Part shown: piece by piece, positions 38,424 through 47,977 of the stretch
How the letters are laid out: every line of letters begins with the position of its first letter
Numbering within the stretch: the stretch's first letter is position 1
Source: Celeribacter ethanolicus
GTDB taxonomy: Bacteria > Pseudomonadota > Alphaproteobacteria > Rhodobacterales > Rhodobacteraceae
Reading direction: 5' to 3'
Assembly: GCF_001550095.1 (NCBI RefSeq)
Contig: NZ_LRUC01000052.1
Location: 62,001-126,000 of the forward strand
Length of the DNA: 64,000 bases
Program-made: the position numbers and the translations under genes
Notes under the pieces: model-generated
What the model saw: only the letters and a program-made list of their open reading frames with translations
What the model was told of the DNA's origin: nothing
The model's database searches: none

Positions 38424-40814
38424 TTAGGCAAGAAGGCTCTCAGCTCCCCAAATATCGCACATGTAGCCGCGAATTGTGCGGTCAGAGGAGAACCACCCCG
38501 ACCGCGCCACGTTCAAAGCCGCCATTTCGGCCCATTTGTCCGGGTTTCTGTAGGCCGCATCGACCTCCCGCTGGGCGCGCCAGTAGTCGGTGAAATCGGA
38601 ACAGACCAGAAAATAATCGGACCAGGTCAAATTATCGGCGATATGGGTATAGCGCCCCGGATCTTCCGGGCTGAACGTGCCGTCGCGCAGCGCGTTGAGC
38701 GCGCGTGCCAGACGCGGGTCGGCGGCGATCGCCTGTTGCGCGTGGTCATGCATCATCCGGCGCTGCATAACCTCATCGGCGAGCATGCCGAAGAGGAAGA
38801 AATTGTCGTCGCCGACGCGCTCGCGAATTTCCACATTGGCGCCGTCGAGCGTCCCGACGGTGAGCGCGCCGTTCAGCGCGAATTTCATGTTGCCGGTGCC
38901 GGAGGCCTCCTTGCCCGCCGTCGAAATCTGTTCCGACAGATCGGCGGCCGGGATCAGCCGTTCGGCCAGCGTCACGTTGTAGTTCGGCAGGAAGATCACC
39001 TGAAGATAATCGCGCGTCGCGTGATCGGCGTTCACCAGCTTGGCCACGTCGTTGATCAGCCGGATGATGTCCTTGGCGAAATGGTAGCCCTGTGCCGCCT
39101 TGCCTGCAAAGATCTTGACCCGCGGCGTCCAGTCGCCGTTGGGGTTGTCCTTGATCTCCTGCCAATGGGCGATGGCCTCGAGGATGTTGAGGTGCTGGCG
39201 TTTGTATTCATGCATCCGCTTGATCTGGATGTCGAACATCGCCGCCGGGTTGAGTTTGACGCCATGGGTCTGGGCAACATAGCTGACCAGCGCCTGCTTG
39301 TTGGCGGCTTTGACGCCTTCGAAGCGTTCGATCCAGGCCTTGTCCCTGATCGAAGATTCCAGCTTTTCGAGCTGTTCGAGATCGTCGACCCAGCCATCGC
39401 CGATCGTGTCGGTGATCAGCCGCGACAGGCCCGGGTTGCAATTGTGCAGCCAGCGGCGTGGCGTCACACCATTGGTCTCGTTGACGATGCGGTCCGGGTG
39501 CAGCGCGTGCAGCTCCTTGAACACGGTCTGTTTCATCAGATCGGTGTGCAGCGCGGAGACGCCGTTCACACGATTGGCAACGATGAAGGACAGCTCGCCC
39601 ATCTTGACCTGTCCGTCCGAGCGCGCCGAGAGCGTGCGCTGCGGGTGGGCCTTGAAATGCGCGTCGTCGATGCGGTCGATGATTTGCAGGTGCCGCGGCA
39701 GCAAGCGACCGAACAGGCGTTCGTCCCAGCGCTCCAGAGCCTCCGGCAAAAGCGTGTGGTTGGTGTAGTTCATGCAGCCATGCACGATCTCAAGCGCGTC
39801 CTCGAAGGACAGGCCGCGCTCGTCATGCAGAATGCGCAGAAGCTCGGGGCCGGCGATGGCCGGGTGAGTGTCGTTGAGCTGGATCGCGACCTTTTTCGGC
39901 AGCAGGCGAATGTCGTCGTGCTGGCTGTCGAAGCGGCGCAGGATGTCGCGGATCGAGGCGGCGGAGAAGAAGAACTCCTGCTTGAGACGCAGCTCCTTGC
40001 CCGCCTCGTTGCTGTCCTCGGGGTAAAGCACGCGGGAGATCGTCCGTGCCAGTGCCTCGTGCTCGGCGGCGGCGGCGAAATCGCCCGCGTTGAACAGGCC
40101 GAGATCGAACGGATCAACCGCGCGCCCGGCCCAAAGCCGGAGCGTGTTGGCCCATTTGCCCTTCCAGCCGATGATCGGCGTATCGAAAGCCTCGGCCTGA
40201 ATGAGCTCGGCGGGCCGCCAGAGCGTCTTGCCGTTCTCGTAAATCACATCGCCGCCAAAGCCCAGGGTAAAGCGCACTTCCGGGCGCTCGAACTCCCAAG
40301 GATGCGGTTCCTGCAACCAGGTTTCCGGGCTCTCCACCTGACGGCCATCGACGAAGCTCTGCTTGAACAGCCCGTTCTCGTAGCGGATGCCATAGCCCAT
40401 GGCGGGGCAGCCGATGGTCGAGAGGCTGTCGAGGAAACAGGCGGCGAGACGGCCGAGACCGCCATTGCCCAGCGCCGCGTCCGGTTCGTCGTTCAGGATG
40501 GTGCGCATGTCCATGCCGAAATGATCCAGCGCGTCCTCGACCTCTTCGACCATTTCGAGGTTTACGATGCCGTCCTCAAGCAAGCGCCCGATCAGGAATT
40601 CCATCGAGAGATAGTAAACCCGTTTACCGTCCTGCTCATAGGTCTTGCGCGTCGAATCCACCCAATGATCGACCATCCGGTCGCGGATCGCGTGCGAGAG
40701 CGCCATACGCCAGTCGAAAAACTGCGCATGCTCCGGGTCTTTCCCCATCGTGTAGGTGAGATGCTTGAGAAGGGCATCGCGGAACTCGGAGGATGTGCGG
40801 GCTTTTCGCGCCAT
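38424..40814 (-). CDS. glgP: Glycogen/maltodextrin phosphorylase
   Basis: This GT35 phosphorylase of 796 residues releases glucose-1-phosphate from glycogen. The PLP-binding segment is 'KEASGTGNMKFALNGA' near residue 640, followed by 'GTLDGANVEI'; an N-terminal 'LGNGGLGRLAACFLDS' is also conserved. It is the first gene of the seven-gene minus-strand operon; an AAGGTG ribosome-binding site precedes the ATG. Placing the degradative enzyme first with the synthetic enzymes behind it means synthesis and breakdown are transcribed together, so flux must be set at the protein level. Confidence 0.96.
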   Translation of the reverse strand: MARKARTSSEFRDALLKHLTYTMGKDPEHAQFFDWRMALSHAIRDRMVDHWVDSTRKTYEQDGKRVYYLSMEFLIGRLLEDGIVNLEMVEEVEDALDHFGMDMRTILNDEPDAALGNGGLGRLAACFLDSLSTIGCPAMGYGIRYENGLFKQSFVDGRQVESPETWLQEPHPWEFERPEVRFTLGFGGDVIYENGKTLWRPAELIQAEAFDTPIIGWKGKWANTLRLWAGRAVDPFDLGLFNAGDFAAAAEHEALARTISRVLYPEDSNEAGKELRLKQEFFFSAASIRDILRRFDSQHDDIRLLPKKVAIQLNDTHPAIAGPELLRILHDERGLSFEDALEIVHGCMNYTNHTLLPEALERWDERLFGRLLPRHLQIIDRIDDAHFKAHPQRTLSARSDGQVKMGELSFIVANRVNGVSALHTDLMKQTVFKELHALHPDRIVNETNGVTPRRWLHNCNPGLSRLITDTIGDGWVDDLEQLEKLESSIRDKAWIERFEGVKAANKQALVSYVAQTHGVKLNPAAMFDIQIKRMHEYKRQHLNILEAIAHWQEIKDNPNGDWTPRVKIFAGKAAQGYHFAKDIIRLINDVAKLVNADHATRDYLQVIFLPNYNVTLAERLIPAADLSEQISTAGKEASGTGNMKFALNGALTVGTLDGANVEIRERVGDDNFFLFGMLADEVMQRRMMHDHAQQAIAADPRLARALNALRDGTFSPEDPGRYTHIADNLTWSDYFLVCSDFTDYWRAQREVDAAYRNPDKWAEMAALNVARSGWFSSDRTIRGYMCDIWGAESLLA

Positions 40815-41073
40815 GTGTCACCTTATGCAAGTTAAAGAGGGTTTCGAACTCAGACAGAGGAACAATCGTTTATAGTTAGCTAAAACTCTATTAATTCCCG
40901 TGGCAAGGCACAGTTCCCGTTTTTGGCTGCGCTGCAGCACCCCTATCGTGAAACGCGCTAAACATGCCAGAGTTTTACGCAATTTCCTCTCATGAGTGTG
41001 ATGCCCCGACACTCTCCCCCTTCCTAGAACGCAAGCGTGACAGTTTTGTGGAGGCCGGGCGTTTGCCGCCGGC
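40815..41073. promoter_or_regulatory. Promoter region of the glycogen operon
   Basis: This 259-bp stretch between glgP and the NnrU gene (both minus strand) is AT-richer near glgP and must contain the glg operon promoter and the end of the NnrU transcript. I do not see a confident -35/-10 pair, riboswitch or clear terminator. Confidence 0.5.
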
Positions 41074-41739
41074 TCACGGCAGCGGGTTGATGCCGATCAC
41101 CGGACCGTGAAGCGCGATCAGAACGCCGTAAAGGAGCAGCCCCGCGACGAGACGCAGCGCGGTGCCGGAGGACGGGGCGAGCCGGTACGGCGCGGTCCGG
41201 GTTTCGGCCCTGAGACGGTCATGGAGCGCGCCCATTTCACGCCGTTTGCGCCGGGTGATCATCCGCCCGCCGAGGGTTGCAAACGCCGCAAACGCACCGA
41301 ACAGGATCACATGCGCCAGATCGCCGTTCACGAGGACATGCACCTCCGCCCAGAGCGCGAGTGCGACAAGCAGCGGATGACGCATCCACCGCAGGATCCC
41401 CGGATGCGCCGGATCGAAACGGTCATCGTGCAGGCCGCCGAAGGAAAAGGGATTGGGCCGCCCCAAGGCAAGAGCGAGGATCAGGCAAACCCCGAGCATC
41501 GCCGTCAGAGCGATGTGACGCAGCCCCTCCGGCGTGGGCCAGAGCGGCACGAAAGGGGCCCGTCCGGCGGCAACGATCAGCCAGATGAGCACCGCCACGG
41601 AGAGGGCCGAATAGAGCCATGTGAAGCCGCGCGCGCCCAGCCGTGCCGCCAGCCAAGGCTTCACCGGTGGGCGCACCGGCAACGCGTGTGACAGGAAGAA
41701 CACGACGAATGCCGCGATGAAACCGCTCCAACCCTGCAT
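41074..41739 (-). CDS. NnrU-family membrane protein
   Basis: This 221-residue protein has about five to six membrane helices and the NnrU-type pattern, including 'NPFSFGG' near residue 95 and 'RWMRHPLLVALALWA' near 116. NnrU was named in denitrifier gene clusters and is related to isoprenylcysteine-type methyltransferase folds, but its exact function is not established. Here it stands apart from any denitrification gene. The ATG at 41739 follows a good GAGGAGCGGG ribosome-binding site; the longer frame to 41769 adds only ten residues. Confidence 0.85.
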   Translation of the reverse strand: MQGWSGFIAAFVVFFLSHALPVRPPVKPWLAARLGARGFTWLYSALSVAVLIWLIVAAGRAPFVPLWPTPEGLRHIALTAMLGVCLILALALGRPNPFSFGGLHDDRFDPAHPGILRWMRHPLLVALALWAEVHVLVNGDLAHVILFGAFAAFATLGGRMITRRKRREMGALHDRLRAETRTAPYRLAPSSGTALRLVAGLLLYGVLIALHGPVIGINPLP

Positions 41740-42183
41740 TCCCGCTCCTCTTGCACATATCGGTCGCACCAGCCCTAGCAGAGAACGGCCTCAGCCGGAA
41801 AGACGATTGAGGAGGTGCGTATCGGGCGCGCCGAGATACTCGCGAAACGCCTGTGCCCCGCATCATTTCCTCAAAATGGTCGAGAAAACCGGCGAGGTGG
41901 ACGGCTCGGCGGCCTGGGTCGCGGTCTTCGGCTCCGCCAACACCTATATCGCCGCCCTGCCCGACGACGCACAGGCGATGATCTATGCCGACGGCCCCGA
42001 TCAGGTCTACGCGGGGGGCCTCTACCCGTTGCAGCAGGCCGAGCGCGTCGCGGGGGGGGGCTGAAAGCTCCCCGGGCGCTGGAAACTCGCCTCCGGCTGC
42101 ATGGGAGCGGACTGGATCGGTGTCGGCATCATCGGCGCAGACGCGGTGACACGGGCCGTCACAGGGGTCCTGCCCGCGGTTCT
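41740..42183. other. Degenerate region upstream of the ABC-ATPase remnant
   Basis: No intact gene fits here. On the plus strand a coherent peptide is encoded at about 41876-42062 ('EKTGEVDGSAAWVAVFGSAN', then 'AMIYADGPDQVYAGGLYPLQ'), with similar-looking sequence in another frame just upstream, and the run ends in a G-tract and a stop. This looks like the eroded remains of a gene I cannot name. It continues into the recognisable ATPase remnant. Confidence 0.45.
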
Positions 42184-42468
42184 GATGCCGGTATCGGCCC
42201 CACGGCAAAGGTCTCGACACTCCCGGTCGGCGCGCGTCAGAAGGTTGGAACCCTCAAGGCGCTCTGGGGCGGCGCGCACGCTGGTGCTCTTCCACCGTGC
42301 TGCACCGTTTGCGCGTGGAGGGCGCGACCATCGTACTGATCAGCCATAAAATGCCGAAAATCATGCACTTGCGGGACCGTGTGACGGTGCTGCGCGAGGC
42401 GGAGCTTAAGGGCAAGGCGCTCAGTGACCCTGTCGTGCGTCAACCGATTGAGGCCGCAGGAAGACTGC
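42184..42468 (+). pseudogene. Remnant of an ABC sugar/nucleoside importer ATPase
   Basis: Two pieces of an ATPase of the sugar or BMP-type nucleoside importer class are visible in different frames. The first (42184-42285) reads 'VSTLPVGARQKVGTLKAL', matching the signature region of that family (L-x-VG-x-RQ-x-VEILKAL). The second (from about 42291) reads 'EGATIVLISHKMPKIM' and 'RDRVTVLRE', the switch-histidine and following segment. The Walker B region between them is missing, and Walker A and the second ABC half are absent. The gene is therefore deleted and frameshifted. It lies on the plus strand against the end of the heme O synthase gene. Confidence 0.6.
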
Positions 42469-43425
42469 TTACCAGCCGGACAGGCCTTGGGCGTGCAGCA
42501 GGGCTTCGAGTAGAAGGGCACAGAAATGCAGGAAGAGATAGCTGAGCGAGAGGCGGAACAACCGCCGCTCGGCGCGCTGGTTGTCGGCTTCGGCCTCGTC
42601 TTCCGTGCGGCGGAACACCGCCCATGCGCGGATCAGAAAGCGCAGGTTCAGCACGCCCGCCACAGCCAGATAAACCGGCCCGCCGATGGAGGTGAGACCC
42701 AGCGCCAAAGAGGTCGGGATCAGCACCAGCGTATAGCCGAGGATATGGCGGCGGGTTGAAGGGCGACCATGGGTTTCGGTCAGCATCGGCACGCCCGCGC
42801 GGCCGTAATCGGATTTCACGAACAGCGCCAGGGCCCAGAAATGCGGCGGCGTCCACATGAAGATCAGCGCGAACATCAGGAGGCTGTCGACGGAGATGCC
42901 GCCCGTGGCGCAGGCCCAGCCGATCATCGGCGGCAGCGCACCGGAGGCGCCGCCGATCACGATGTTCTGCGGCGTCGCGCGTTTCAGAAGAACCGAGTAG
43001 ATCACCACATAGAAGAAGATGGTGAAACCCAGAAGCGCGCCGGCGACCGGGTTGGCCACCAGCGACAGCACGCCGACAGAAAGCACGGAGAGCACCAGCC
43101 CGAGCACGAGCGCCTCGCGCGGGGCCACCCGCCCCGCCGGGATCGGACGATTGGCGGTGCGGCGCATCTTGGCGTCGATGTCGGCATCCCACCACATATT
43201 GAGCGCGCCAGAGGCGCCACCGCCCAGCGCGATGCAGAGGATCGAGAGCGCGGCGCGGATCGGGTCCATCGGCACGGGCGCGACCAGAAGGCCCACAAGC
43301 GCCGTGAACACCACTAGCGACATCACCCGCGGTTTCAGAAGAACGATGTAATCGCCCGGCCGGGCCGGTCGGGGGTCGCTCATAGCCTGCGTGAGCGTCG
43401 GATCGGTGATCGTCTGCGTCCTCAT
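42469..43425 (-). CDS. cyoE: Protoheme IX farnesyltransferase (heme O synthase)
   Basis: This UbiA-family prenyltransferase of 318 residues attaches the farnesyl group to haem B, giving haem O. The Asp-rich catalytic motif is in 'NMWWDADIDAKMRRT' near residue 83, and a second polar loop is 'KSDYGRAGVPML' near 203. About nine membrane helices are expected. Starts at 43425 or 43383 (14 codons later) are both possible. It is divergent from the quinol oxidase operon, whose haem-copper subunit needs haem O or A. The name ctaB is used for the same enzyme in aa3-oxidase loci. Confidence 0.94.
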   Translation of the reverse strand: MRTQTITDPTLTQAMSDPRPARPGDYIVLLKPRVMSLVVFTALVGLLVAPVPMDPIRAALSILCIALGGGASGALNMWWDADIDAKMRRTANRPIPAGRVAPREALVLGLVLSVLSVGVLSLVANPVAGALLGFTIFFYVVIYSVLLKRATPQNIVIGGASGALPPMIGWACATGGISVDSLLMFALIFMWTPPHFWALALFVKSDYGRAGVPMLTETHGRPSTRRHILGYTLVLIPTSLALGLTSIGGPVYLAVAGVLNLRFLIRAWAVFRRTEDEAEADNQRAERRLFRLSLSYLFLHFCALLLEALLHAQGLSGW

Positions 43426-43805
43426 CTCATGATGCCTTTGATATGTGCGCTGCATCCTTGGGATGCGTTTTGCCGTGTCATAGGACAGCCGCGGGGCGCG
43501 GGGCAAGATGTGAGAGCAAATTCTTGTGACACATCACGAAAGCGTGCGAATCCGCGCAAGCGACTCGATTTCACCCAAAAGTGCAACAGAAGCGCACAAA
43601 TAAACATATTTTAAATATGTATCTTTTGACCGATGTCACAAATACGTGAGGATCGGCTTGAAAAACCAAGTTTCATGACCATGCGACAGAATGACACAGA
43701 GCACTATGCCGCAGCGCCGCGTTAGCGGATGACGCAACCGTGCCCGGCTCCGGGTTTCCGACCCGCCGCCGTGTCCGGAAAAGCTCATCAAGAGGCACGC
43801 ACGCA
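43426..43805. promoter_or_regulatory. Divergent promoter region of cyoE and cyoABCD with three dyads
   Basis: This 380-bp region between the divergent oxidase genes is AT-richer than its surroundings. It contains a perfect 8-bp-arm palindrome ACATATTT-T-AAATATGT (43604-43620), a Crp/Fnr-like TTGAC-CGAT-GTCAC (43626-43639), and TTGTGA-CACA-TCACGA (43524-43539), also of Crp/Fnr type. These are plausible sites for oxygen- or redox-responsive control of the terminal oxidase. The assignment is inference. Confidence 0.5.
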
Positions 43806-44903
43806 TTGCACACATCAACGAAAATACTGTTGGCACTGGCCGGCGCATTTGCGCTTTCCGGCTGCCAGTACGACGTTCTGTCGCCCCAGGGCTGGGTGGC
43901 GGGACAGGAACGCAACCTGCTTTTGATCGCGACGGGGCTGATGCTCATCGTGATCGTCCCGGTGCTGATCATGGCCGTGTACTTCCCGCTGAAGTACCGC
44001 GCCGACCGCAGTGACCAGTCCGATTACGATCCGACCTTCGAACATTCGACCAAGATCGAAGTCGCGGTCTGGGGCATTCCGATCCTGATCATCATCGCGC
44101 TGGGGTGGCTAACCTATGTCTACACCCACCGGCTCGACCCCTACCGCTCGCTCGATCACCTGAATGCGGGCGAACCGGTCGAGGTTCAGGCGGTGTCGCT
44201 CGACTGGAAATGGCTGTTCATCTACCCGGAATACGGCGTGGCCTCGGTCAACGAGCTGGCGATCCCGGAAGGCCGTCCGATCAATTTCCGCCTGACCTCC
44301 TCGACGGTGATGAACACCCTGTCGATTCCGGCTCTGGGCGGCATGGTCTATTCGATGACTGGCATGGAAACCAAGCTGCACCTGATCGCGGACAACACCG
44401 GCACCTTCTTTGGCCGGTCCGCGCATTACTCCGGCCCGGGGTTCTCTCAGATGCATTTCGACACGCTCTCGATGACGGATGAAGATTTCAACGCCTGGAT
44501 CGAGAAAGCCAAAGCCGAAGGCGGTGAGCTAACCCGCACCAGCTATCTGGCGCTCGAGAAACCGACCATAGACGAACCGGTGAGCTACTACGCCTCCGTC
44601 GAAGCCGGTTTGTTCGACCGCGTCGTTGAGATGTGCGTCGAAGAGGGCAAGGTCTGCATGGGTCACATGATGATGCAGGACGAGCTTGGCGGCGGTGGCC
44701 TCGAGGGTATCCCGGCGGCGAATGCCTACAGCTACGACCGTGCCCGCACCATCGACGGCTTCGGCAACCCGGTTGAACTGCCGGAACTGCCGACCCCGGA
44801 TCTCGAAGCCTTCCACGAAGCCTTCTTCAACGACCCGGCGGCGATCTGCGGCCCGGAAATCATCAGCGGCTATCTGAGCACGGAGAAAAAAGACAATGGC
44901 TGA
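43806..44903 (+). CDS. cyoA: Cytochrome bo3-type quinol oxidase subunit II
   Basis: This is subunit II of a haem-copper quinol oxidase, about 365 residues. It has a lipoprotein-type signal with lipobox 'LSGC' near residue 18, two membrane helices, and a periplasmic cupredoxin domain containing '[16 protein letters not shown]' and '[14 protein letters not shown]'. The CuA ligand pair (CxxxC) of cytochrome c oxidases is absent, as in CyoA, so electrons come from quinol. No ATG fits the lipoprotein start; a TTG at 43806 with AAGAGG ten bases upstream is preferred, and a GTG at 43740 would add 22 residues. It overlaps cyoB by 8 bp. Confidence 0.92.
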   Translation: MHTSTKILLALAGAFALSGCQYDVLSPQGWVAGQERNLLLIATGLMLIVIVPVLIMAVYFPLKYRADRSDQSDYDPTFEHSTKIEVAVWGIPILIIIALGWLTYVYTHRLDPYRSLDHLNAGEPVEVQAVSLDWKWLFIYPEYGVASVNELAIPEGRPINFRLTSSTVMNTLSIPALGGMVYSMTGMETKLHLIADNTGTFFGRSAHYSGPGFSQMHFDTLSMTDEDFNAWIEKAKAEGGELTRTSYLALEKPTIDEPVSYYASVEAGLFDRVVEMCVEEGKVCMGHMMMQDELGGGGLEGIPAANAYSYDRARTIDGFGNPVELPELPTPDLEAFHEAFFNDPAAICGPEIISGYLSTEKKDNG

Positions 44904-46893
44904 CGGATACGTGCAACCGGCCGAGACCTTCTCGCCGATCTTCGGGCGTCTGACGCTCGACTGGATCCCCTATCACGAACCGATCCTCATCGCGACCTTC
45001 GCAGGCGTGGCCCTTGGCGGGCTCGTCGTGCTGGCGCTGATGACCTATTTCAAACTCTGGGTGCCGCTGTGGCGGGACTGGGTGACGACGGTCGACCACA
45101 AGAAGATCGGCATCATGTATATGGTGCTGGGCTTCATCATGCTGATCCGCGGCTTTGCCGATGCGCTGATGATGCGGGCACAACAGGCGATGGCCGCAGG
45201 TGGGGCCGAAGGTTATCTGCCGCCGCACCACTTCGATCAGGTGTTCACCGCTCACGGCGTGATCATGATCTTCTTCGTGGCCATGGTGTTCATCACCGGG
45301 ATCATGAACTATGTCATGCCGATGCAGATCGGCGCGCGCGACGTGGCCTTTCCGTTCCTGAACAACTTCTCGTTCTGGATGACGGTGTCGGGCGCGCTTC
45401 TGGTGAACATCTCGCTCTTCGTGGGCGAATTCGCCCGGGTCGGCTGGCTGGCCTTCCCGCCTCTGTCGGGGGCAAGTTACAGTACCGGACCGGGGATGGA
45501 TTACTACCTCTGGGCGCTACAGATCGCAGGGGTCGGGACGACGCTTTCGGGCATCAACATGATCGCCACCGTGCTCAAGATGCGTGCGCCGGGCATGAAG
45601 CTCATGGACATGCCGATCTTCACCTGGACGACGCTGATCACCAACGTGCTGATCGTCGTGGCCTTCCCGGTGCTGACCGCCACCCTGTCGCTGCTGACGC
45701 TCGACCGCTATTTCGACTTCCGCTTCTTCACCAACGACTTTGGTGGCAACGCGATGATGTATATCAACCTGATCTGGATCTGGGGTCACCCCGAGGTCTA
45801 TATCCTCATCATCCCCTGCTTCGGCGTGTTCTCGGAAATCGTGTCGACCTTCTCCGGCAAGCCGATCTTCGGCTACAAGACGATGGTCTGGGCCACGGCC
45901 TGCATCATGGTGCTGTCCTTCGTGGTGTGGCTGCACCACTTCTTCACCATGGGCTCCGGCGCCAACGTCAACACCTTCTTCGGCATCACCACGATGATCA
46001 TCGCCGTGCCGACCGGTGTGAAGATCTTCAACTGGCTCTTCACCATGTACAAGGGCCGCGTGCGGCTTGAGGTTCCGATGCTCTGGACCATTGGCTTCCT
46101 GATCACCTTCACCATCGGTGGGATGACGGGTGTGCTGCTGGCCGTGCCGCCGGTCGACTTCCAGCTTCACAACACGCTCTTCCTGATTGCGCACTTCCAT
46201 AACGTGATCATCGGCGGCGTGGTGTTTGCGGTCTATGCGGCGGTCTCCTACTGGTGGCCGAAAGCCTTCGGCTTCCGCATGAACGACACATGGGGTCGCC
46301 GCAGCTTCTGGTTCTGGTTCACCGGTTTCTATGTCGCCTTCATGCCGCTCTATGCGCTTGGCCTGATGGGTGTGACCCGCCGGACCGCCACATACCCGGA
46401 TGCGGGCTGGCAGCCCTATTTCATCGTCGCGGCCTTCGGTGCGGTGCTGATCCTTCTGGGCATCGTCTCGACCTTCATCAACTTCTACGTCTCGATCCGC
46501 GATCGCAAACAGCTCGCCTGTGGCACCGATCCGTGGGATGCGCGCACGCTGGAATGGGCGACCCAGTCCCCGCCCGCGCCGTATAACTTCCCGTTCGATC
46601 TTCAGATCACCGGGCGCGAGGCATTCTGGACGATGAAGCAACAGGGCTTCACCTGGCCGACCACCGGTTACAAACCGATCCATATGCCGAAAGGCACCGC
46701 CTTCGGTGTGCTGATCGCCGGTCTGGCGCTGGTGTTCGGCTTTGCCATGGTCTGGTACATCTGGTGGCTCGCGATCCTCGCCTTTGTCGGCATGATCGGC
46801 CTCGGGATTTTCCACACCTTCAACTACAAACGCGACTACTACATTCCCGCTGAGGAAGTGAGCGCGACGGAAGCAAAAGGAGCAGCGGCATGA
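44896..46893 (+). CDS. cyoB: Cytochrome bo3-type quinol oxidase subunit I
   Basis: This is the catalytic haem-copper subunit, 665 residues with about fifteen membrane helices. The CuB and haem ligands are in the expected segments: '[10 protein letters not shown]' near residue 118, '[12 protein letters not shown]' near 297 with the His-Tyr pair, 'HHFFTMG' near 345, and '[11 protein letters not shown]' near 430. It reduces oxygen to water and pumps protons. Length and motifs are those of CyoB. It is preceded by cyoA and overlaps cyoC by ATGA. Confidence 0.97.
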   Translation: MADGYVQPAETFSPIFGRLTLDWIPYHEPILIATFAGVALGGLVVLALMTYFKLWVPLWRDWVTTVDHKKIGIMYMVLGFIMLIRGFADALMMRAQQAMAAGGAEGYLPPHHFDQVFTAHGVIMIFFVAMVFITGIMNYVMPMQIGARDVAFPFLNNFSFWMTVSGALLVNISLFVGEFARVGWLAFPPLSGASYSTGPGMDYYLWALQIAGVGTTLSGINMIATVLKMRAPGMKLMDMPIFTWTTLITNVLIVVAFPVLTATLSLLTLDRYFDFRFFTNDFGGNAMMYINLIWIWGHPEVYILIIPCFGVFSEIVSTFSGKPIFGYKTMVWATACIMVLSFVVWLHHFFTMGSGANVNTFFGITTMIIAVPTGVKIFNWLFTMYKGRVRLEVPMLWTIGFLITFTIGGMTGVLLAVPPVDFQLHNTLFLIAHFHNVIIGGVVFAVYAAVSYWWPKAFGFRMNDTWGRRSFWFWFTGFYVAFMPLYALGLMGVTRRTATYPDAGWQPYFIVAAFGAVLILLGIVSTFINFYVSIRDRKQLACGTDPWDARTLEWATQSPPAPYNFPFDLQITGREAFWTMKQQGFTWPTTGYKPIHMPKGTAFGVLIAGLALVFGFAMVWYIWWLAILAFVGMIGLGIFHTFNYKRDYYIPAEEVSATEAKGAAA

Positions 46894-47495
46894 GCCACTC
46901 CGCCCCCGCAAGTGTGAGCGTCGTCGACCACGACGTTCACCACCAGAGCCCCACCCCCATCGGGTTCTGGATCTACCTGATGAGCGACTGCATCATTTTC
47001 GGTTCGCTCTTCGCCACCTACGCGGTTCTCGGCGGCAGCTTTGCTGGCGGACCCGGCCCGAAGGATCTGTTCGAAGCGGGCTTCGTGGCCATCGAAACCG
47101 CGCTTCTGCTGATCTCCTCGATCACCTTCGGTCTCGCCATGCTGCGCGCCGACAAGAAGGACCAGAGCGGCACGCTGATGTGGCTGGCGATCACCGGCCT
47201 GTTCGGGGCTGGCTTCATCGCGATGGAACTCTATGAGTTCAATCACCTGATCCACATCGGCGCGGGTCCGAGCCGGTCGGCCTTCCTGTCGTCCTTCTTC
47301 GCCCTCGTCGGCACCCACGGGCTGCACGTGACGGGCGGGATCATCTGGCTCGTCACCCTGATGGTGCAGATCGCGAAGCACGGTCTGGGCACGGCAAACA
47401 TGCGTCGCCTCGGTGCGCTGTCGATGTTCTGGCACTTCCTCGATCTCGTGTGGATCGGTGTCTTCTCCTTTGTCTATCTGGTGAGGTTGGTCTGA
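46890..47495 (+). CDS. cyoC: Cytochrome bo3-type quinol oxidase subunit III
   Basis: This 201-residue subunit has five membrane helices and the CyoC/COX3 pattern: '[20 protein letters not shown]' landmarks (WIYLMSD), '[15 protein letters not shown]', and '[15 protein letters not shown]' near residue 135. It stabilises the oxidase core and the proton-uptake path. It starts inside the cyoB stop (ATGA), and its stop shares a base with the cyoD start. Confidence 0.96.
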   Translation: MSHSAPASVSVVDHDVHHQSPTPIGFWIYLMSDCIIFGSLFATYAVLGGSFAGGPGPKDLFEAGFVAIETALLLISSITFGLAMLRADKKDQSGTLMWLAITGLFGAGFIAMELYEFNHLIHIGAGPSRSAFLSSFFALVGTHGLHVTGGIIWLVTLMVQIAKHGLGTANMRRLGALSMFWHFLDLVWIGVFSFVYLVRLV

Positions 47496-47911
47496 TGGGT
47501 CACGATACGCATTCCGCACACGGGCACGATCACGGGCATGACGACCACGGCTCCGGCCACGGCACCATGTCGCAACTGATGATCGGTTTCGCGCTGGCCG
47601 CGATCCTGACCATCGTGCCCTTCGGTCTCGTCATGGGCGAGGTGGAAATGAGCCGCACCACGCTGATCGGCATCATCATGGCCTTTGCCGCCGTGCAGAT
47701 CATCGTGCATCTGGTGTTCTTCCTGCATCTGAACACCTCCTCGGAAGAGGGCAGCACCTTCATGGCGACCGTGCTCGCCGTGATCATCCTGTTCATCGTT
47801 CTGGCAGGCTCACTCTGGGTCATGCACAACATGAACACCAACATGATGCCGATGCACGACATGGAGCAGCAGCTCGAACAGATGAAGAGCCTTCAGTCCC
47901 AGCAGGGCTGA
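47495..47911 (+). CDS. cyoD: Cytochrome bo3-type quinol oxidase subunit IV
   Basis: This 138-residue membrane subunit has three helices, with 'AFAAVQIIVHLVFFLHLN' near residue 68 as the family hallmark. The N-terminus is unusually histidine-rich (GHDTHSAHGHDHGHDDHG-like), which could bind metal, and the C-terminus is Met- and Gln-rich. It assists CuB assembly in subunit I. The ATG at 47495 overlaps the cyoC stop by one base. Confidence 0.94.
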   Translation: MGHDTHSAHGHDHGHDDHGSGHGTMSQLMIGFALAAILTIVPFGLVMGEVEMSRTTLIGIIMAFAAVQIIVHLVFFLHLNTSSEEGSTFMATVLAVIILFIVLAGSLWVMHNMNTNMMPMHDMEQQLEQMKSLQSQQG

Positions 47912-47932
47912 TCTTTTCTGACATGAAAACGT

Positions 47933-47958
47933 TGCCGGGGCCCGCGTGGCCCCGGTTT
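47933..47958 (+). terminator. Hairpin between cyoD and the SURF1 gene
   Basis: CCGGGGCC (47935-47942) pairs with GGCCCCGG (47948-47955) around CGCGT and is followed only by TTTC. It is probably a partial terminator that lowers SURF1 expression relative to the oxidase subunits. Confidence 0.55.
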
Positions 47959-47977
47959 CATATGAAAAGGACCTCCC

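Noticed and set aside
41423-42220. 265-codon minus-strand open frame in the degenerate region
   Set aside because: It overlaps the NnrU gene in another frame and gives an unstructured Arg/Gly/Asp-rich product; the plus-strand remnants explain the sequence better.
43740-43805. GTG at 43740 as the cyoA start
   Set aside because: It would place 22 basic, Ser-rich residues before a normal lipoprotein signal; the TTG at 43806 with AAGAGG upstream gives the expected lipobox position. It remains an alternative.
43806-44903. Cytochrome c oxidase (aa3) subunit II
   Set aside because: The CuA-binding Cys and His set is missing and the C-terminal pattern is that of CyoA, so the complex is a quinol oxidase.
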